Notes under the pieces: generated by a model
What the model was told of the DNA's origin: nothing
The model's database searches: none
The model's input: only the letters and a program-made list of their open reading frames with translations
Made by a program: the position numbers and the translations under genes
Shown: positions 27,886 to 37,411 of the stretch, piece after piece
Layout of the letters: each line of letters starts with the position of its first letter
Numbering within the stretch: position 1 is the stretch's first letter
Assembly: GCA_022749295.1 (NCBI GenBank)
Contig: CP062007.1
Coordinates: 2,666,001 to 2,730,000 of the forward strand
Direction of reading: 5' to 3'
Length of the DNA stretch: 64,000 nucleotides
DNA from: Flavobacteriaceae bacterium GSB9
GTDB taxonomy: Bacteria; Bacteroidota; Bacteroidia; Flavobacteriales; Flavobacteriaceae

Positions 27886-27893
27886 TAGCTTTG
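27886..27893 (+). promoter_or_regulatory. -7 box candidate for the prenyltransferase gene
   Basis: TAGCTTTG matches TAnnTTTG and ends 29 bases before the ATG at 27923. Confidence 0.45.
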
Positions 27894-27922
27894 CTTTCGG
27901 GAAAACATTAAAACAAGCGTTT

Positions 27923-28825
27923 ATGTTAAGTAGGAAGCAGAAATACATTCTTTTAAAGTTTTTTAGTATGTTTTCTGTTGTACGCGGCTATAATGTACTG
28001 GTTATAGTTATTGCTCAATATTTGGCGTCTATTTATATTTTGGCACATGATAGGCCTTTAAACGAGGTGCTTTTTGATGTGAATTTACTAATGCTTGTTT
28101 TGGCATCGGCAGCCACAATTGCTGGAGGCTATATTATCAACAATTTTTACGATTCAGAAAAAGACTTAATAAATCGTCCCATAAAGTCAAAGTTGGACAG
28201 ACTCGTGAGTCAAAACACCAAGCTTTCATTTTATTTTGTGCTCAACTTTATGGCCGTAGTGATGGCAAGCTATGTGTCGTTCAATGCCGTATTGTTTTTT
28301 GCCATTTATATTTTCGGAATTTGGTTTTATTCGCACAAGCTCAAAAAAAGACCATTCATAGGCAATGTAACCTCCGCCTTTTTAACCATTACTCCGTTTT
28401 TCGCCATTTTTATGTACTATAAAAATTTTGAAACGGTTATTTTTGTGCATGCCATGTTTTTGTTCTTGTTGGTTTACATGCGCGAGCTTACTAAAGATTT
28501 AGAAAACCTAAAAGGCGACTTCTTACAGGGTTATAAAACCATACCAGTGGTGTATGGCGACAAAGCCTCTAAAGTAATGTTAACTATATTGGCCATTCTA
28601 ACTTTGGTTCCAACATATTTGCTGCTTTTTAGTTTTGATGTAGGCTATATGTATATTTATCTTTATTTGAGTATCGCTTTATTGCTCCTTTTTCTTTTTA
28701 TACTTTGGAAGGCAAAAACCAAAACACACTACTTGATTCTGCATAATATTTTAAAATTTATAATCGTTGCGGGTGTGTTCTCGATTGTAATGATAAAAGT
28801 AAGCGTGGTTTTAAATCGGATTTAA
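27923..28825 (+). CDS. UbiA-family prenyltransferase
   Basis: A 300-residue integral membrane protein with eight or nine helices. It carries the two Asp-rich motifs of the UbiA superfamily: NNFYDSEKDLINRP (about residues 73-86), and KDLENLKGD before GYKTIPVVYG. In Bacteroidota such proteins are often annotated as geranylgeranylglycerol-phosphate geranylgeranyltransferase-like. The acceptor (quinone ring, glycerol phosphate or other) cannot be decided. Position after two mevalonate-pathway genes fits use of their product. Confidence 0.85.
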   Translation: MLSRKQKYILLKFFSMFSVVRGYNVLVIVIAQYLASIYILAHDRPLNEVLFDVNLLMLVLASAATIAGGYIINNFYDSEKDLINRPIKSKLDRLVSQNTKLSFYFVLNFMAVVMASYVSFNAVLFFAIYIFGIWFYSHKLKKRPFIGNVTSAFLTITPFFAIFMYYKNFETVIFVHAMFLFLLVYMRELTKDLENLKGDFLQGYKTIPVVYGDKASKVMLTILAILTLVPTYLLLFSFDVGYMYIYLYLSIALLLLFLFILWKAKTKTHYLILHNILKFIIVAGVFSIVMIKVSVVLNRI

Positions 28826-28897
28826 AAGTATCACGTTCTATCTTCTACGAAAAGGAACAAAACAATGCTCTTAAAGCACAATCAAAATATTTAAGTA

Positions 28898-28905
28898 TAT
28901 CTTTG
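28898..28905 (+). promoter_or_regulatory. -7 box candidate for the pseudouridine synthase-like gene
   Basis: TATCTTTG matches TAnnTTTG and ends 17 bases before the ATG at 28923. Confidence 0.5.
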
Positions 28906-28922
28906 CATAAAATTTAATTGAC

Positions 28923-29765
28923 ATGAACAGACATCAAGGGGGTAAAGGAAAAGGAAAGCCATCAGGGCGAGGAAGCGGCAATAAGCGTTTTACGAGTTAC
29001 GCAAGAGGAAATGCGCCCATTAAAAAGTCTGCCCCAAACCAAAAAACGCCAAGTAATCCTGATGAAATCAGATTAAATAAATATGTTGCCAACGCAGGTA
29101 TATGCTCGCGTCGTGAGGCCGATGTACACATCGCCACTGGTTTGGTGACAGTTAACGGTAAAGTTATTACCGAAATGGGCTATAAAGTAAAGCCAGGCGA
29201 CGATGTGCGTTACGATGGTTCAAGAATTAGTCCTGAGAGCAAGGCTTATGTACTACTTAATAAACCAAAAGGCTTTGCCACTACAACAAGCGAAAGCAAA
29301 GGACGAACCGTTATGGATTTGGTCGCTAATGCAACTAACGCCAGCATAAAACCCATTGGTAGATTAGGGCGCAATTCAAAAGGCTTGTTGTTGTTTACTA
29401 ACGACGAAGCCATTGTGAAAAAGTTCACGAATTCTAAAAGAGGCGTACCACGGTTATTTCATATTGAGTTAGATAAAAATTTGAAACACGAAGATTTTAA
29501 GAAAATTCAAGCTGGTTTTAAAATTGATGGAAAACTCATTGAAGTTGAAGATATCAGTTATATCGATGGTGCCAAAAAGCGGGAAATAGGCTTGAAAATA
29601 AAAAATACGGGCAACACCATTATCCGTACTATTTTTGAGTATTTCAACTACGATATCGTCAGTTTAGATTGTGTAGCTATTGGGCATTTAACCAAAAAAG
29701 ATATTCCACGTGGCCACTGGAAGCACTTAACTGAACAAGAACTTAATACTTTAAAAATGCTTTAA
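28923..29765 (+). CDS. RsuA/RluB-family pseudouridine synthase-like protein with an altered catalytic motif
   Basis: A 280-residue protein. A basic Gly/Lys/Arg-rich tail (1-50) precedes an S4 RNA-binding domain (about 55-110, with RLNKYVANAGICSRREAD) and a pseudouridine synthase domain. The catalytic motif of this family is GRLDxxTxGLLLxTND, where Asp attacks the uridine. Here it reads GRLGRNSKGLLLFTND, with Gly149 (codon GGG) at the Asp position. Other blocks such as YVLLNKPKG are kept. Either the protein is catalytically dead and only binds ribosomal RNA, or another residue substitutes. Confidence 0.85.
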   Translation: MNRHQGGKGKGKPSGRGSGNKRFTSYARGNAPIKKSAPNQKTPSNPDEIRLNKYVANAGICSRREADVHIATGLVTVNGKVITEMGYKVKPGDDVRYDGSRISPESKAYVLLNKPKGFATTTSESKGRTVMDLVANATNASIKPIGRLGRNSKGLLLFTNDEAIVKKFTNSKRGVPRLFHIELDKNLKHEDFKKIQAGFKIDGKLIEVEDISYIDGAKKREIGLKIKNTGNTIIRTIFEYFNYDIVSLDCVAIGHLTKKDIPRGHWKHLTEQELNTLKML

Positions 29766-30038
29766 TTTAAAAGTATAAGTTCATTTTAACTTTGTTTCCT
29801 GTTTTTTTAATGTAACACGCTTTGGTAATCGGCAGGTGAGTTTATACTTCCCAAGTTAATTCAAGGTTAAATGCCTGTGCGAACATTTGAGAATGTACGT
29901 AAAATCTAACAGAACTATAACAGTATAAAACCAAGCTGTTTGAAGAAAATTTTTATTTTTGGAACAGTAATTGTAATTTCTTTACAGAAAACAATAAATA
30001 ATGTATATAGAAGTTACATTATTCAAGTCCCAAATACA
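29766..30038 (+). other. Intergenic region before DUF3108
   Basis: A 273-base stretch without a convincing gene. It holds two TAnnTTTG boxes (TAACTTTG at 29787-29794 and TATTTTTG at 29954-29961), the second 77 bases before the next ATG. An in-frame TTG at 29940 could extend the next gene, but that would destroy its signal peptide. Confidence 0.4.
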
Positions 30039-30821
30039 ATGAAAAAAATATTACTAATATTAACAGTTTTTGCTTCGTTTCAGGCGCTTTTTGCACAGCA
30101 AGAATCGGCTTTCGGTGATGGCGAATGGTTTAAATTTAGGATGAGCTATAGCAATTGGTTAAAAGCTGGTAATGCTACACTCACCGTAAAAGATTCTAAA
30201 CTGAACGACAAAGATGTATACCATGTGGTAGGCAAAGGTTGGACTACGGGCATGATTAAATGGTTTTTTAAAGTGAAAGACAGGTATGAAACTTATTTTG
30301 ATAAAAAAACCATTAAGCCTTACAAATTTATAAGAGATATAGACGAAGGCGGATATACCAAGAATTTAGAGATTAATTTCGATCAAGACAATAACAAGGC
30401 CTATATAACCGATAAAAAACACAACACAAAAAAGGTAGTCGATACCAAACCCAATGTTCAGGATTTGGTGTCTGCATTTTATTATTTAAGGAATAATTTG
30501 AATACCAGTGAATTAAAAGTTGGTGACGAAGCAAGGGTCGAGATGTTTTTTGATGAGGAAAGCTATGGTTTTAAGCTAATTTACTTGGGTGAAGAAACTA
30601 TAGAAACTGATTTTGGTTTTATAAAGTCTTTAAAGTTTAGACCCTATGTAATGGCAGGTCGTGTTTTTAAAGAAGAAGAAAGTTTAACCTTATGGGTATC
30701 CAACGATAAAAATAAAATACCATTGCGTGTTAAAGCCGATTTAGCCGTAGGTTCGCTCAGGGCAGATTTAGAAGCATTTAAAGGGCTTAAGCATCCTTTT
30801 AGAATAGTAGTTAATAATTAA
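30039..30821 (+). CDS. DUF3108 family exported protein
   Basis: A 260-residue periplasmic protein. The chosen ATG gives a clean signal peptide (MKKILLILTVFASFQALFAQ). The mature part has the DUF3108 pattern, including GEWFKFRMSYSNWLKAGNA and the closing strand KIPLRVKADLAVGSLRADL. Function of the family is unknown; members are thought to be lipid- or envelope-related beta-sheet proteins. It starts an operon with tryptophan dioxygenase, an M23 peptidase and pgi. Confidence 0.82.
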   Translation: MKKILLILTVFASFQALFAQQESAFGDGEWFKFRMSYSNWLKAGNATLTVKDSKLNDKDVYHVVGKGWTTGMIKWFFKVKDRYETYFDKKTIKPYKFIRDIDEGGYTKNLEINFDQDNNKAYITDKKHNTKKVVDTKPNVQDLVSAFYYLRNNLNTSELKVGDEARVEMFFDEESYGFKLIYLGEETIETDFGFIKSLKFRPYVMAGRVFKEEESLTLWVSNDKNKIPLRVKADLAVGSLRADLEAFKGLKHPFRIVVNN

Positions 30822-30827
30822 CAGACT

Positions 30828-31745
30828 TTGAAAACCAACATAAACAAAAAACTAAAAGAAAAGTACGAGGCCATTGACCAAGATGTTGAGGCACATTTGG
30901 AGGGTTTGCTGCACAGCAAACCCATTAATTATTGGGATTATGTCCAAACCGATGCTTTGCTAAACTTGCAAGTACAGCGTACCGTTTTTCCGGACGAGAA
31001 GGTTTTTATTATGTACCACCAAATTTCAGAATTGCTTTTTAAAATGATTCTTAGTGAAATCGAGCAGGTGGCTAAAGCAGATACTGTAAGTGTAGATATT
31101 TTTACCGATAAAATTATGCGCATCAGTCGCTATTTTGATGTGCTTACTTCGTCGTTCAGCATTATGAAAGATGGCATGGATATCGACCAGTACAATAAAT
31201 TTAGAACAACTTTAATACCAGCCAGCGGTTTTCAAAGTGCTCAATACAGAAAAATCGAGTTCGCATCTACCGAGCTTATCAATCTAATCGATAAACGGTT
31301 TCGGGATACAATCGATAGAAATTCATCGTACGAGCATGCTTTTGAGCATCTGTATTGGCAAGCGGCCGGCAAAGACTTCAAAACAGGAAAAAAGACTTAT
31401 ACTTTATCGGCTTTTGAAGCCCGATATAAAGAGGAATTTATTAGATTTACAAAATTTTATCAATTTAATAATTTGTGGACCAAGTTTAAAACCCTACCCA
31501 AAGCTTCACAGGCCAATAAAGATTTGATAAAAGCCATGCGCCATTACGATTATACCGTCAATATAAAATGGGTTATGGCACATTATAACACGGCAAATCA
31601 TTATTTGAACATTGGAGGGAAAACAACAGAAGCCACAGGAGGAAGTGAGTGGGTAAAGTATATGCACCCAAAATACCAAAAAAGAATATTTTTTCCAGAT
31701 TTATGGACAGAGAAAGAAAAAGAGGAGTGGGGAACAAGTGTTTAA
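30828..31745 (+). CDS. Tryptophan 2,3-dioxygenase family protein
   Basis: A 305-residue haem dioxygenase that opens the indole ring of tryptophan to give N-formylkynurenine. Family blocks seen are INYWDYVQTDALLNLQ, FIMYHQISELLFKMIL (with the distal His) and a C-terminal WVMAHYNTANHYL carrying the likely haem-ligand His. The GxTxGT-like loop appears as EATGGSEW. The gene begins with TTG seven bases after DUF3108; no ATG is available that would keep the conserved N-terminus. No kynurenine-pathway neighbours are present. Confidence 0.88.
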   Translation: MKTNINKKLKEKYEAIDQDVEAHLEGLLHSKPINYWDYVQTDALLNLQVQRTVFPDEKVFIMYHQISELLFKMILSEIEQVAKADTVSVDIFTDKIMRISRYFDVLTSSFSIMKDGMDIDQYNKFRTTLIPASGFQSAQYRKIEFASTELINLIDKRFRDTIDRNSSYEHAFEHLYWQAAGKDFKTGKKTYTLSAFEARYKEEFIRFTKFYQFNNLWTKFKTLPKASQANKDLIKAMRHYDYTVNIKWVMAHYNTANHYLNIGGKTTEATGGSEWVKYMHPKYQKRIFFPDLWTEKEKEEWGTSV

Positions 31746-33022
31746 TCTTGCTAGTGTGCATAGCAAGTTTTATGGGCTGTAAAACAGAAGAAAAAAAGCC
31801 CACAAATGAAAAAAATGAATTAGCCGTAGTAGAAGAGCCCAAGGAAGTCTTTGAATTTGGGTTTAAACTCAACGATTACATTGTAAAGCGAGACACTATT
31901 AGAAGTGGCGATAGTTTTGGTGAAATTTTAGAGCGCAACAAAGTAGGTTATCCCAAAATTTTCCACATCGCTGAAAAGGCAAGGGATACTTTCGATATTA
32001 GGCGGCTCCAGGTTGGTAAACCCTATACATTACTTTGCACTAAGGATTCCTTAGAAACGCCCAAATGTTTTATCTACCAACCTAATTTGGAAGATTTTGT
32101 GGTGATTAATTTTCAAGACTCCATTCATGCCTACACTAGTACCAAGCCCATTAAATATGTAGAAAAAACAGCTACGGGTGTAATTAACAGTAATATTTCT
32201 GAAACGCTGGAGGAACAAGGTTTAAGTCCGAGACTAGCTTATAAAATGGCCGATGAAATTTATGCATGGACTATCGATTTTAGGCGTCTTCAAAAAGGCG
32301 ACCGGTTCAAGGTAATTTATACAGATAAGTACATCGACGATAGTATTTACACAGGTTTACACGATGTAAAAGCAGCTTATTTTGAGCATAATAGCGAGCC
32401 ATTTTATGCTTTTAGGTTTCAAACCGATAGTGTTAAGGGCATAGTAGATTATTTTAACGAGGAAGCCAAGAATTTACGCCGGGCGTTTTTAAAGGCTCCC
32501 GTAAAGTTTAGCCGAATATCTTCGCGCTACAACTTAAAAAGGCGTATTGCAGTTTATGGCTACAAAGTGCGCCCGCATAAAGGTACCGATTTTGCCGCGC
32601 CAATAGGTACGCCTATTATGGCTACCGCCAACGGAACGGTTACCGAATCGAGAAGAAGGGGCGGTAACGGTAATTATGTAAAAATACGGCACAATGCGAC
32701 ATACGAAACCCAGTATTTGCACATGAGTAGGCGCAAAGCTAAAGTTGGTGATTTTGTTAAGCAGGGTGATGTTATTGGCTGGGTTGGAATGACGGGGAAT
32801 ACAGGTGGTCCGCACGTTTGCTACCGTTTCTGGAAACACGGTAGACAAGTAGACCCCTTTAAGCAAAAATTACCAGAAGCTAAACCTATTTCAGATAGCC
32901 TTAAAGTAAAATATCTCGATTTTATCGAACCTATTAAATATAAATTGGATAATTTGTATTTTAAACCAGAAATAAAAAAAGACCAACCTGTTCAACCCGT
33001 AATCACTCAAGCAAATTCGTAA
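31703..33022 (+). CDS. M23 family metallopeptidase lipoprotein with LysM-like region
   Basis: A 439-residue envelope protein. The start lies 43 bases inside the previous gene; an ATG at 31649 or a GTG at 31727 are alternatives. The signal sequence ends CIASFMGC, a probable lipobox. A LysM/OapA-like stretch ([15 protein letters not shown]) precedes the M23 domain. Zinc residues His292 and Asp296 (HKGTD) and His340 (YLHMS) are present. The usual GPHLHF motif is GPHVCYRF, so the last ligand is Cys373 rather than His. I believe the variant also occurs in other Bacteroidota. The protein probably trims peptidoglycan or regulates a trimming enzyme. Confidence 0.85.
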   Translation: MDRERKRGVGNKCLILLVCIASFMGCKTEEKKPTNEKNELAVVEEPKEVFEFGFKLNDYIVKRDTIRSGDSFGEILERNKVGYPKIFHIAEKARDTFDIRRLQVGKPYTLLCTKDSLETPKCFIYQPNLEDFVVINFQDSIHAYTSTKPIKYVEKTATGVINSNISETLEEQGLSPRLAYKMADEIYAWTIDFRRLQKGDRFKVIYTDKYIDDSIYTGLHDVKAAYFEHNSEPFYAFRFQTDSVKGIVDYFNEEAKNLRRAFLKAPVKFSRISSRYNLKRRIAVYGYKVRPHKGTDFAAPIGTPIMATANGTVTESRRRGGNGNYVKIRHNATYETQYLHMSRRKAKVGDFVKQGDVIGWVGMTGNTGGPHVCYRFWKHGRQVDPFKQKLPEAKPISDSLKVKYLDFIEPIKYKLDNLYFKPEIKKDQPVQPVITQANS

Positions 33023-33023
33023 C

Positions 33024-34643
33024 ATGGCACTACCAACTAACAATCCAACAAGCACAAACGCCTGGAAAAAATTACAGGGACATTTTGAAAACGTTAAAAG
33101 TCTTCAAATGAAAGATTTATTTGCAAAAGATGTTAATCGTGCAAATAATTTTACCATAAAATGGGATGACTTTTATGTTGATTATTCTAAAAACCGAATT
33201 ACAGAGGAAACCTTAAAATACTTGTTGCAATTGGCCGATGAGGTACAGTTGAAAGATGCCATAAAAAGTCAGTTTTCTGGTGAAACCATAAATAAAACCG
33301 AAGGCAGAGCTGTATTGCACACAGCGCTTAGAGCACCTAAAACAGCCGATTTTAAGGTTGATGGTGTAAATGTTATGCCCGAGATTGATGGTGTAAAAGA
33401 AAAAATAAAAACCTTTACTAATGAAGTTTTAAACGGCGATAGAAAAGGGTACACCGGAAAACCATTCACCGATATTGTTAATATTGGTATTGGCGGATCC
33501 GATTTAGGCCCAGCTATGGTGGTTGATGCTTTACAATATTATAAAAACCATTTAACAACGCATTTTGTAAGCAATGTAGATGGCGATCACGTCAACGAGG
33601 TTATCAAAAAGTTAGATCCTGAAACCACATTGTTTGTAATTGTTTCAAAAACCTTCACAACTCAAGAAACTCTTTCAAATGCTAATACCATTAAAGAATG
33701 GTTTTTAAAATCGGCTTTAGAAAACGCCATAGCTAAGCATTTTGTGGCGGTATCTACAAACATTAAAAACGTTAAGGCATTTGGTATTGATGAAAACAAT
33801 ATTTTTCCTATGTGGGATTGGGTTGGTGGTCGTTTTTCATTATGGAGCGCTGTTGGTTTAAGCATCAGTTTAGCCGTCGGTTACGATAATTTCGATAGTT
33901 TGTTAAGTGGCGCACATAAAATGGATGAGCATTTTAAAAATGAAGATTTCAGCTCCAATATCCCAGTAATCTTAGCGCTTATTAGTGTTTGGTACAATAA
34001 CTTCTTTGAAGCAGAAAGCGAAGCTATTATTCCATATTCGCAGTACTTAAACCAGTTCGCCACCTATTTGCAACAAGGAATCATGGAAAGCAATGGTAAA
34101 AGTGTCGATAGAAATGGAAAACCAATAGACTACCAAACGGGAACCATAATTTGGGGAGAGCCTGGCACAAATGCCCAGCATGCCTTTTTCCAATTAATAC
34201 ATCAAGGCACCAAATTAATACCTGCCGATTTTATTGGTTTTGCCGAATCGTTGCATGGTAACCAAGACCATCAAGATAAATTAATGTCTAACTTTTTGGC
34301 GCAAACCGAAGCTTTGTTAAATGGTAAAACCGAACAGCAAGTTATAGCAGAGAGCACGCAATCTAATGTCATCGCATTCAAGGTTTTTAAGGGGAATAAA
34401 CCTACAAATACCATCTTTATTAACAAATTAACCCCCGAAAGCTTAGGAAAATTAATAGCCATGTACGAGCATAAAATATTTGTGCAAGGTATTATTTGGA
34501 ATATTTTTAGTTACGATCAATTTGGCGTTGAATTAGGAAAGCAATTAGCCAATAAAATTTTGCAGGAATTTAACAATAGCGCAACAAACAGCCATGATTC
34601 CTCAACTCAAAATTTGTTGAATTATTATAAGGGAAAACGATAA
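33024..34643 (+). CDS. pgi: Glucose-6-phosphate isomerase
   Basis: A 539-residue phosphoglucose isomerase, close to the E. coli length of 549. The block [12 protein letters not shown] (about residues 153-164) and the sugar-phosphate loop [13 protein letters not shown] (about 210-222) are diagnostic, as is the catalytic-region phrase [13 protein letters not shown]. It converts glucose-6-phosphate and fructose-6-phosphate in glycolysis. It starts one base after the M23 gene and is followed by a terminator. Confidence 0.96.
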   Translation: MALPTNNPTSTNAWKKLQGHFENVKSLQMKDLFAKDVNRANNFTIKWDDFYVDYSKNRITEETLKYLLQLADEVQLKDAIKSQFSGETINKTEGRAVLHTALRAPKTADFKVDGVNVMPEIDGVKEKIKTFTNEVLNGDRKGYTGKPFTDIVNIGIGGSDLGPAMVVDALQYYKNHLTTHFVSNVDGDHVNEVIKKLDPETTLFVIVSKTFTTQETLSNANTIKEWFLKSALENAIAKHFVAVSTNIKNVKAFGIDENNIFPMWDWVGGRFSLWSAVGLSISLAVGYDNFDSLLSGAHKMDEHFKNEDFSSNIPVILALISVWYNNFFEAESEAIIPYSQYLNQFATYLQQGIMESNGKSVDRNGKPIDYQTGTIIWGEPGTNAQHAFFQLIHQGTKLIPADFIGFAESLHGNQDHQDKLMSNFLAQTEALLNGKTEQQVIAESTQSNVIAFKVFKGNKPTNTIFINKLTPESLGKLIAMYEHKIFVQGIIWNIFSYDQFGVELGKQLANKILQEFNNSATNSHDSSTQNLLNYYKGKR

Positions 34644-34671
34644 TTTACTTCTAAAAATATCGTAAAAAACT

Positions 34672-34712
34672 AAAAAAGGTGCGAATATTTTAAATGTTTG
34701 TGCCTTTTTTTT
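34672..34712 (+). terminator. Terminator after pgi
   Basis: A long imperfect hairpin (arm 34672-34685, partner 34697-34710, with some G-U pairs) has an A run on its 5' side and an eight-T run on its 3' side. It separates the pgi operon from the TonB receptor. Confidence 0.7.
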
Positions 34713-34768
34713 ATGAACAAATTTAGCTTTTGTTAACAATACGGTAAACTTAAAACATTGATTTTGCG

Positions 34769-34776
34769 TATTTTTG
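34769..34776 (+). promoter_or_regulatory. -7 box candidate for the first TonB receptor
   Basis: TATTTTTG matches TAnnTTTG and ends 26 bases before the ATG at 34803. A -33 box at normal spacing was not found. Confidence 0.5.
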
Positions 34777-34802
34777 CGTCGACTAATTTCAAATAATTAA
34801 TT

Positions 34803-37406
34803 ATGAAAAGAACTACGCATTTTTTAATGTACGCTGTAGTGTTATTGTTTTCTACAGTTTTAATGGCGCAAAGTACCGTGTCTGGTACTATTTTGGAAGC
34901 AGGGACAAACATTCCGCTTCCTGGTGCTAATGTTATCGAGAAAGGCACCTCTAACGGTGTAACCACCGATTTTGATGGTAACTTTAAACTTACAACCCAA
35001 TCTTCATCGGGAGAGATTGTAATTACATTTATAGGTTACAATTCAAAAACAATTTCTTTTTCCGGCGACCTTAACTTAGGTAACACAGTATTAGAGTCGA
35101 GCCAAGTGGGCTTAGATGAAGTTCAAATTATTGCCTCTGTAGCTGTTGATAGAAAGACCCCGGTAGCGGTATCAACAGTTAAGGCACAAGAGATTGAGTT
35201 AAAATTAGGAACTCAAGAGTTTCCTGAAATTTTAAAATCAACACCGGGTGTTTATGCAACAAAAGCAGGTGGTGGTTATGGAGACGGTAGAATTAATCTT
35301 AGAGGGTTTAATTCTGAAAATGTGGCTGTTATGATTAACGGTATTCCTGTAAACGATATGGAAAATGGTAGAGTATACTGGTCTAACTGGGCAGGACTAG
35401 GAGATGTTACTTCAACAATGCAGGTTCAAAGAGGTTTGGGTGCTGCTAAGATTGCTGTTCCGTCTATAGGTGGGACCATAAACATTATAACAAAAACTAC
35501 TGATGCTGAAGAAGGAGGTAACGTGTATACAACCTTGGGTAACGACGGTTATAAAAAATATGGGTTAACATACTCTACAGGTTTGATGGATAATGGTTTT
35601 GCCGCAACAGTTTCTGCAGCTAAAACAGATGGCGATGGTTATGTTGATGGTACTGAGTTTACCGGCCTATCTTACTTTGTGAATATTTCTAAAGAAATTA
35701 ATGAGGCGCATACATTATCATTTTCTGCTTTTGGAGCGAAACAACGTCATGGCCAAAGGCAAAACATGCAATTAATTGAAACATATAGGCTTGCTGAAAG
35801 CGGAAGAAAGTTTAACGCCGATTGGGGGTATAAAAACGGTCAGGTTACTCATCAAGAAGACAACTTTTATAACAAACCCCAAATGTCTTTAAACCATTAT
35901 TGGGATTTAAACGATAATACCTCTATAAACACCTCTGCATATGCATCTTTCGGATCTGGTGGTGGTGGTGGAACCGCTGGAGACTATAAATTTGGTTTTG
36001 ACGCTACTACAGGTCAGGGCGATTACAGAATAGGAAATTTTGGCCCTATAGATTTTGATAAAATAGTAGATGAAAATGTGGCTGCCGGAGCAAACGGAGC
36101 AGAAACCTATTTAAGAGCTTCAAGAAATGATCACAACTGGTACGGTGTTCTTTCTACATTAAAGACCAATCTTTCTGATGATTTAGTGTTGTTGGCAGGA
36201 TTAGATTATAGAAACTACAAAGGGATACATTTTTCTGAAGTAACAGATCTATTAGGTGCTCAGTACGCTTTAGATGATGGTAACGTTAACAACCCAAATG
36301 CAGCACTACAAGTTGGTGACAAAAGAGATTATTACAACGACGGTTTAGTTGGATGGTTAGGAGCTTTTGGTCAGTTAGAATATGATGTAAACGAAAACTT
36401 CAACACGTTTATATCATTAGCAGCATCTAACACATCTTACAAAAGAATTGATTATTTTAACTATTTAGATAGTGACCCATTACAAGAAACAGATCGTTAT
36501 AACTTCTTTGGGTTTAGTGCAAAAGGTGGAGCTAACTATAGAATTGACGGAAACCATAATGTATTCGCAAACCTTGGGTATTTTGAAAAAGCACCAGGTT
36601 TTGATGCTGTTTTCTTAAACTTCTCCAATGATAACATTAACGCCGATGCCGAAAACCAAAAAATATCTAGTTTTGAATTAGGTTATGGTTACAGAGGAGA
36701 AAAATTGTCTGCCAACCTAAACCTTTATCACACAAGATGGAATGATAGAACTGAAATTGCTTCGTTTCAACAGCCTGACGGAACGAGAGCGGCTGCAAAC
36801 ATTCTTGGGGTTAACGCAATTCATCAAGGTATTGAGTTAGATTTTGTTTATAGACCAACTAATAAATTAGATGTTACAGGAATGGTTTCTTTAGGAGATT
36901 GGACGTGGGATAACAACGTACGAGACGTGAGAATTTTTGATGAAGATCAAAATGAAATAAATGATTCTCCTGTAAACTTACACATTGCTGGTTTGAAGGT
37001 AGCTGATGCTGCCCAAACCACTGCGGCATTGGGGTTAAACTACAAGTTTTCGACAGACACAAAATTAATAGTTGATTATAACTATTATGCCGATTTATAT
37101 GCGGATTTTGACCCTAGTGATAGAGGGTTGTCACCAAATCTAACTCCAGAGGAAGTTGATGCTATTTTGGCTACAGACCCAATGCAAACTTGGAAAATGC
37201 CAGATTATGGACTCTTTGATGTAGCAATGACTCATGGGTTTAAATTTGGGCCTTTTGATGCCAGTCTAACTGCACGAATGAATAATGTATTCGATACTGA
37301 ATACATTTCTGACGCTCAAGATGCTACTGGTTCAACTGCCGATACAGCTTTGGTTTACTATGGTTTCGGAAGAACCTTTAGTGTTGGTGCAAAACTTAAC
37401 TTTTAA
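34803..37406 (+). CDS. TonB-dependent receptor with carboxypeptidase-like N-domain
   Basis: An 867-residue outer-membrane receptor. A signal peptide (1-21) is followed by a carboxypeptidase-regulatory-like domain (about 23-100: VSGTILEAGTNIPLPGANV). A plug domain (about 115-225) contains RINLRGFNSENVAVMINGIP and WSNWAGLGD. A 22-strand barrel ends in an aromatic-type C-terminus (KLNF). It resembles the second receptor at 41727, with shared phrases in plug and barrel. The companion lipoprotein starts 5 bases downstream, as in SusC/SusD pairs, though that partner is not SusD-like. It imports an unidentified substrate. Confidence 0.92.
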   Translation: MKRTTHFLMYAVVLLFSTVLMAQSTVSGTILEAGTNIPLPGANVIEKGTSNGVTTDFDGNFKLTTQSSSGEIVITFIGYNSKTISFSGDLNLGNTVLESSQVGLDEVQIIASVAVDRKTPVAVSTVKAQEIELKLGTQEFPEILKSTPGVYATKAGGGYGDGRINLRGFNSENVAVMINGIPVNDMENGRVYWSNWAGLGDVTSTMQVQRGLGAAKIAVPSIGGTINIITKTTDAEEGGNVYTTLGNDGYKKYGLTYSTGLMDNGFAATVSAAKTDGDGYVDGTEFTGLSYFVNISKEINEAHTLSFSAFGAKQRHGQRQNMQLIETYRLAESGRKFNADWGYKNGQVTHQEDNFYNKPQMSLNHYWDLNDNTSINTSAYASFGSGGGGGTAGDYKFGFDATTGQGDYRIGNFGPIDFDKIVDENVAAGANGAETYLRASRNDHNWYGVLSTLKTNLSDDLVLLAGLDYRNYKGIHFSEVTDLLGAQYALDDGNVNNPNAALQVGDKRDYYNDGLVGWLGAFGQLEYDVNENFNTFISLAASNTSYKRIDYFNYLDSDPLQETDRYNFFGFSAKGGANYRIDGNHNVFANLGYFEKAPGFDAVFLNFSNDNINADAENQKISSFELGYGYRGEKLSANLNLYHTRWNDRTEIASFQQPDGTRAAANILGVNAIHQGIELDFVYRPTNKLDVTGMVSLGDWTWDNNVRDVRIFDEDQNEINDSPVNLHIAGLKVADAAQTTAALGLNYKFSTDTKLIVDYNYYADLYADFDPSDRGLSPNLTPEEVDAILATDPMQTWKMPDYGLFDVAMTHGFKFGPFDASLTARMNNVFDTEYISDAQDATGSTADTALVYYGFGRTFSVGAKLNF

Positions 37407-37411
37407 AAACA

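Noticed and set aside
29940-30038. An N-terminal extension of the DUF3108 protein
   Set aside because: It would begin with TTG and bury a good signal peptide; the ATG at 30039 fits better.
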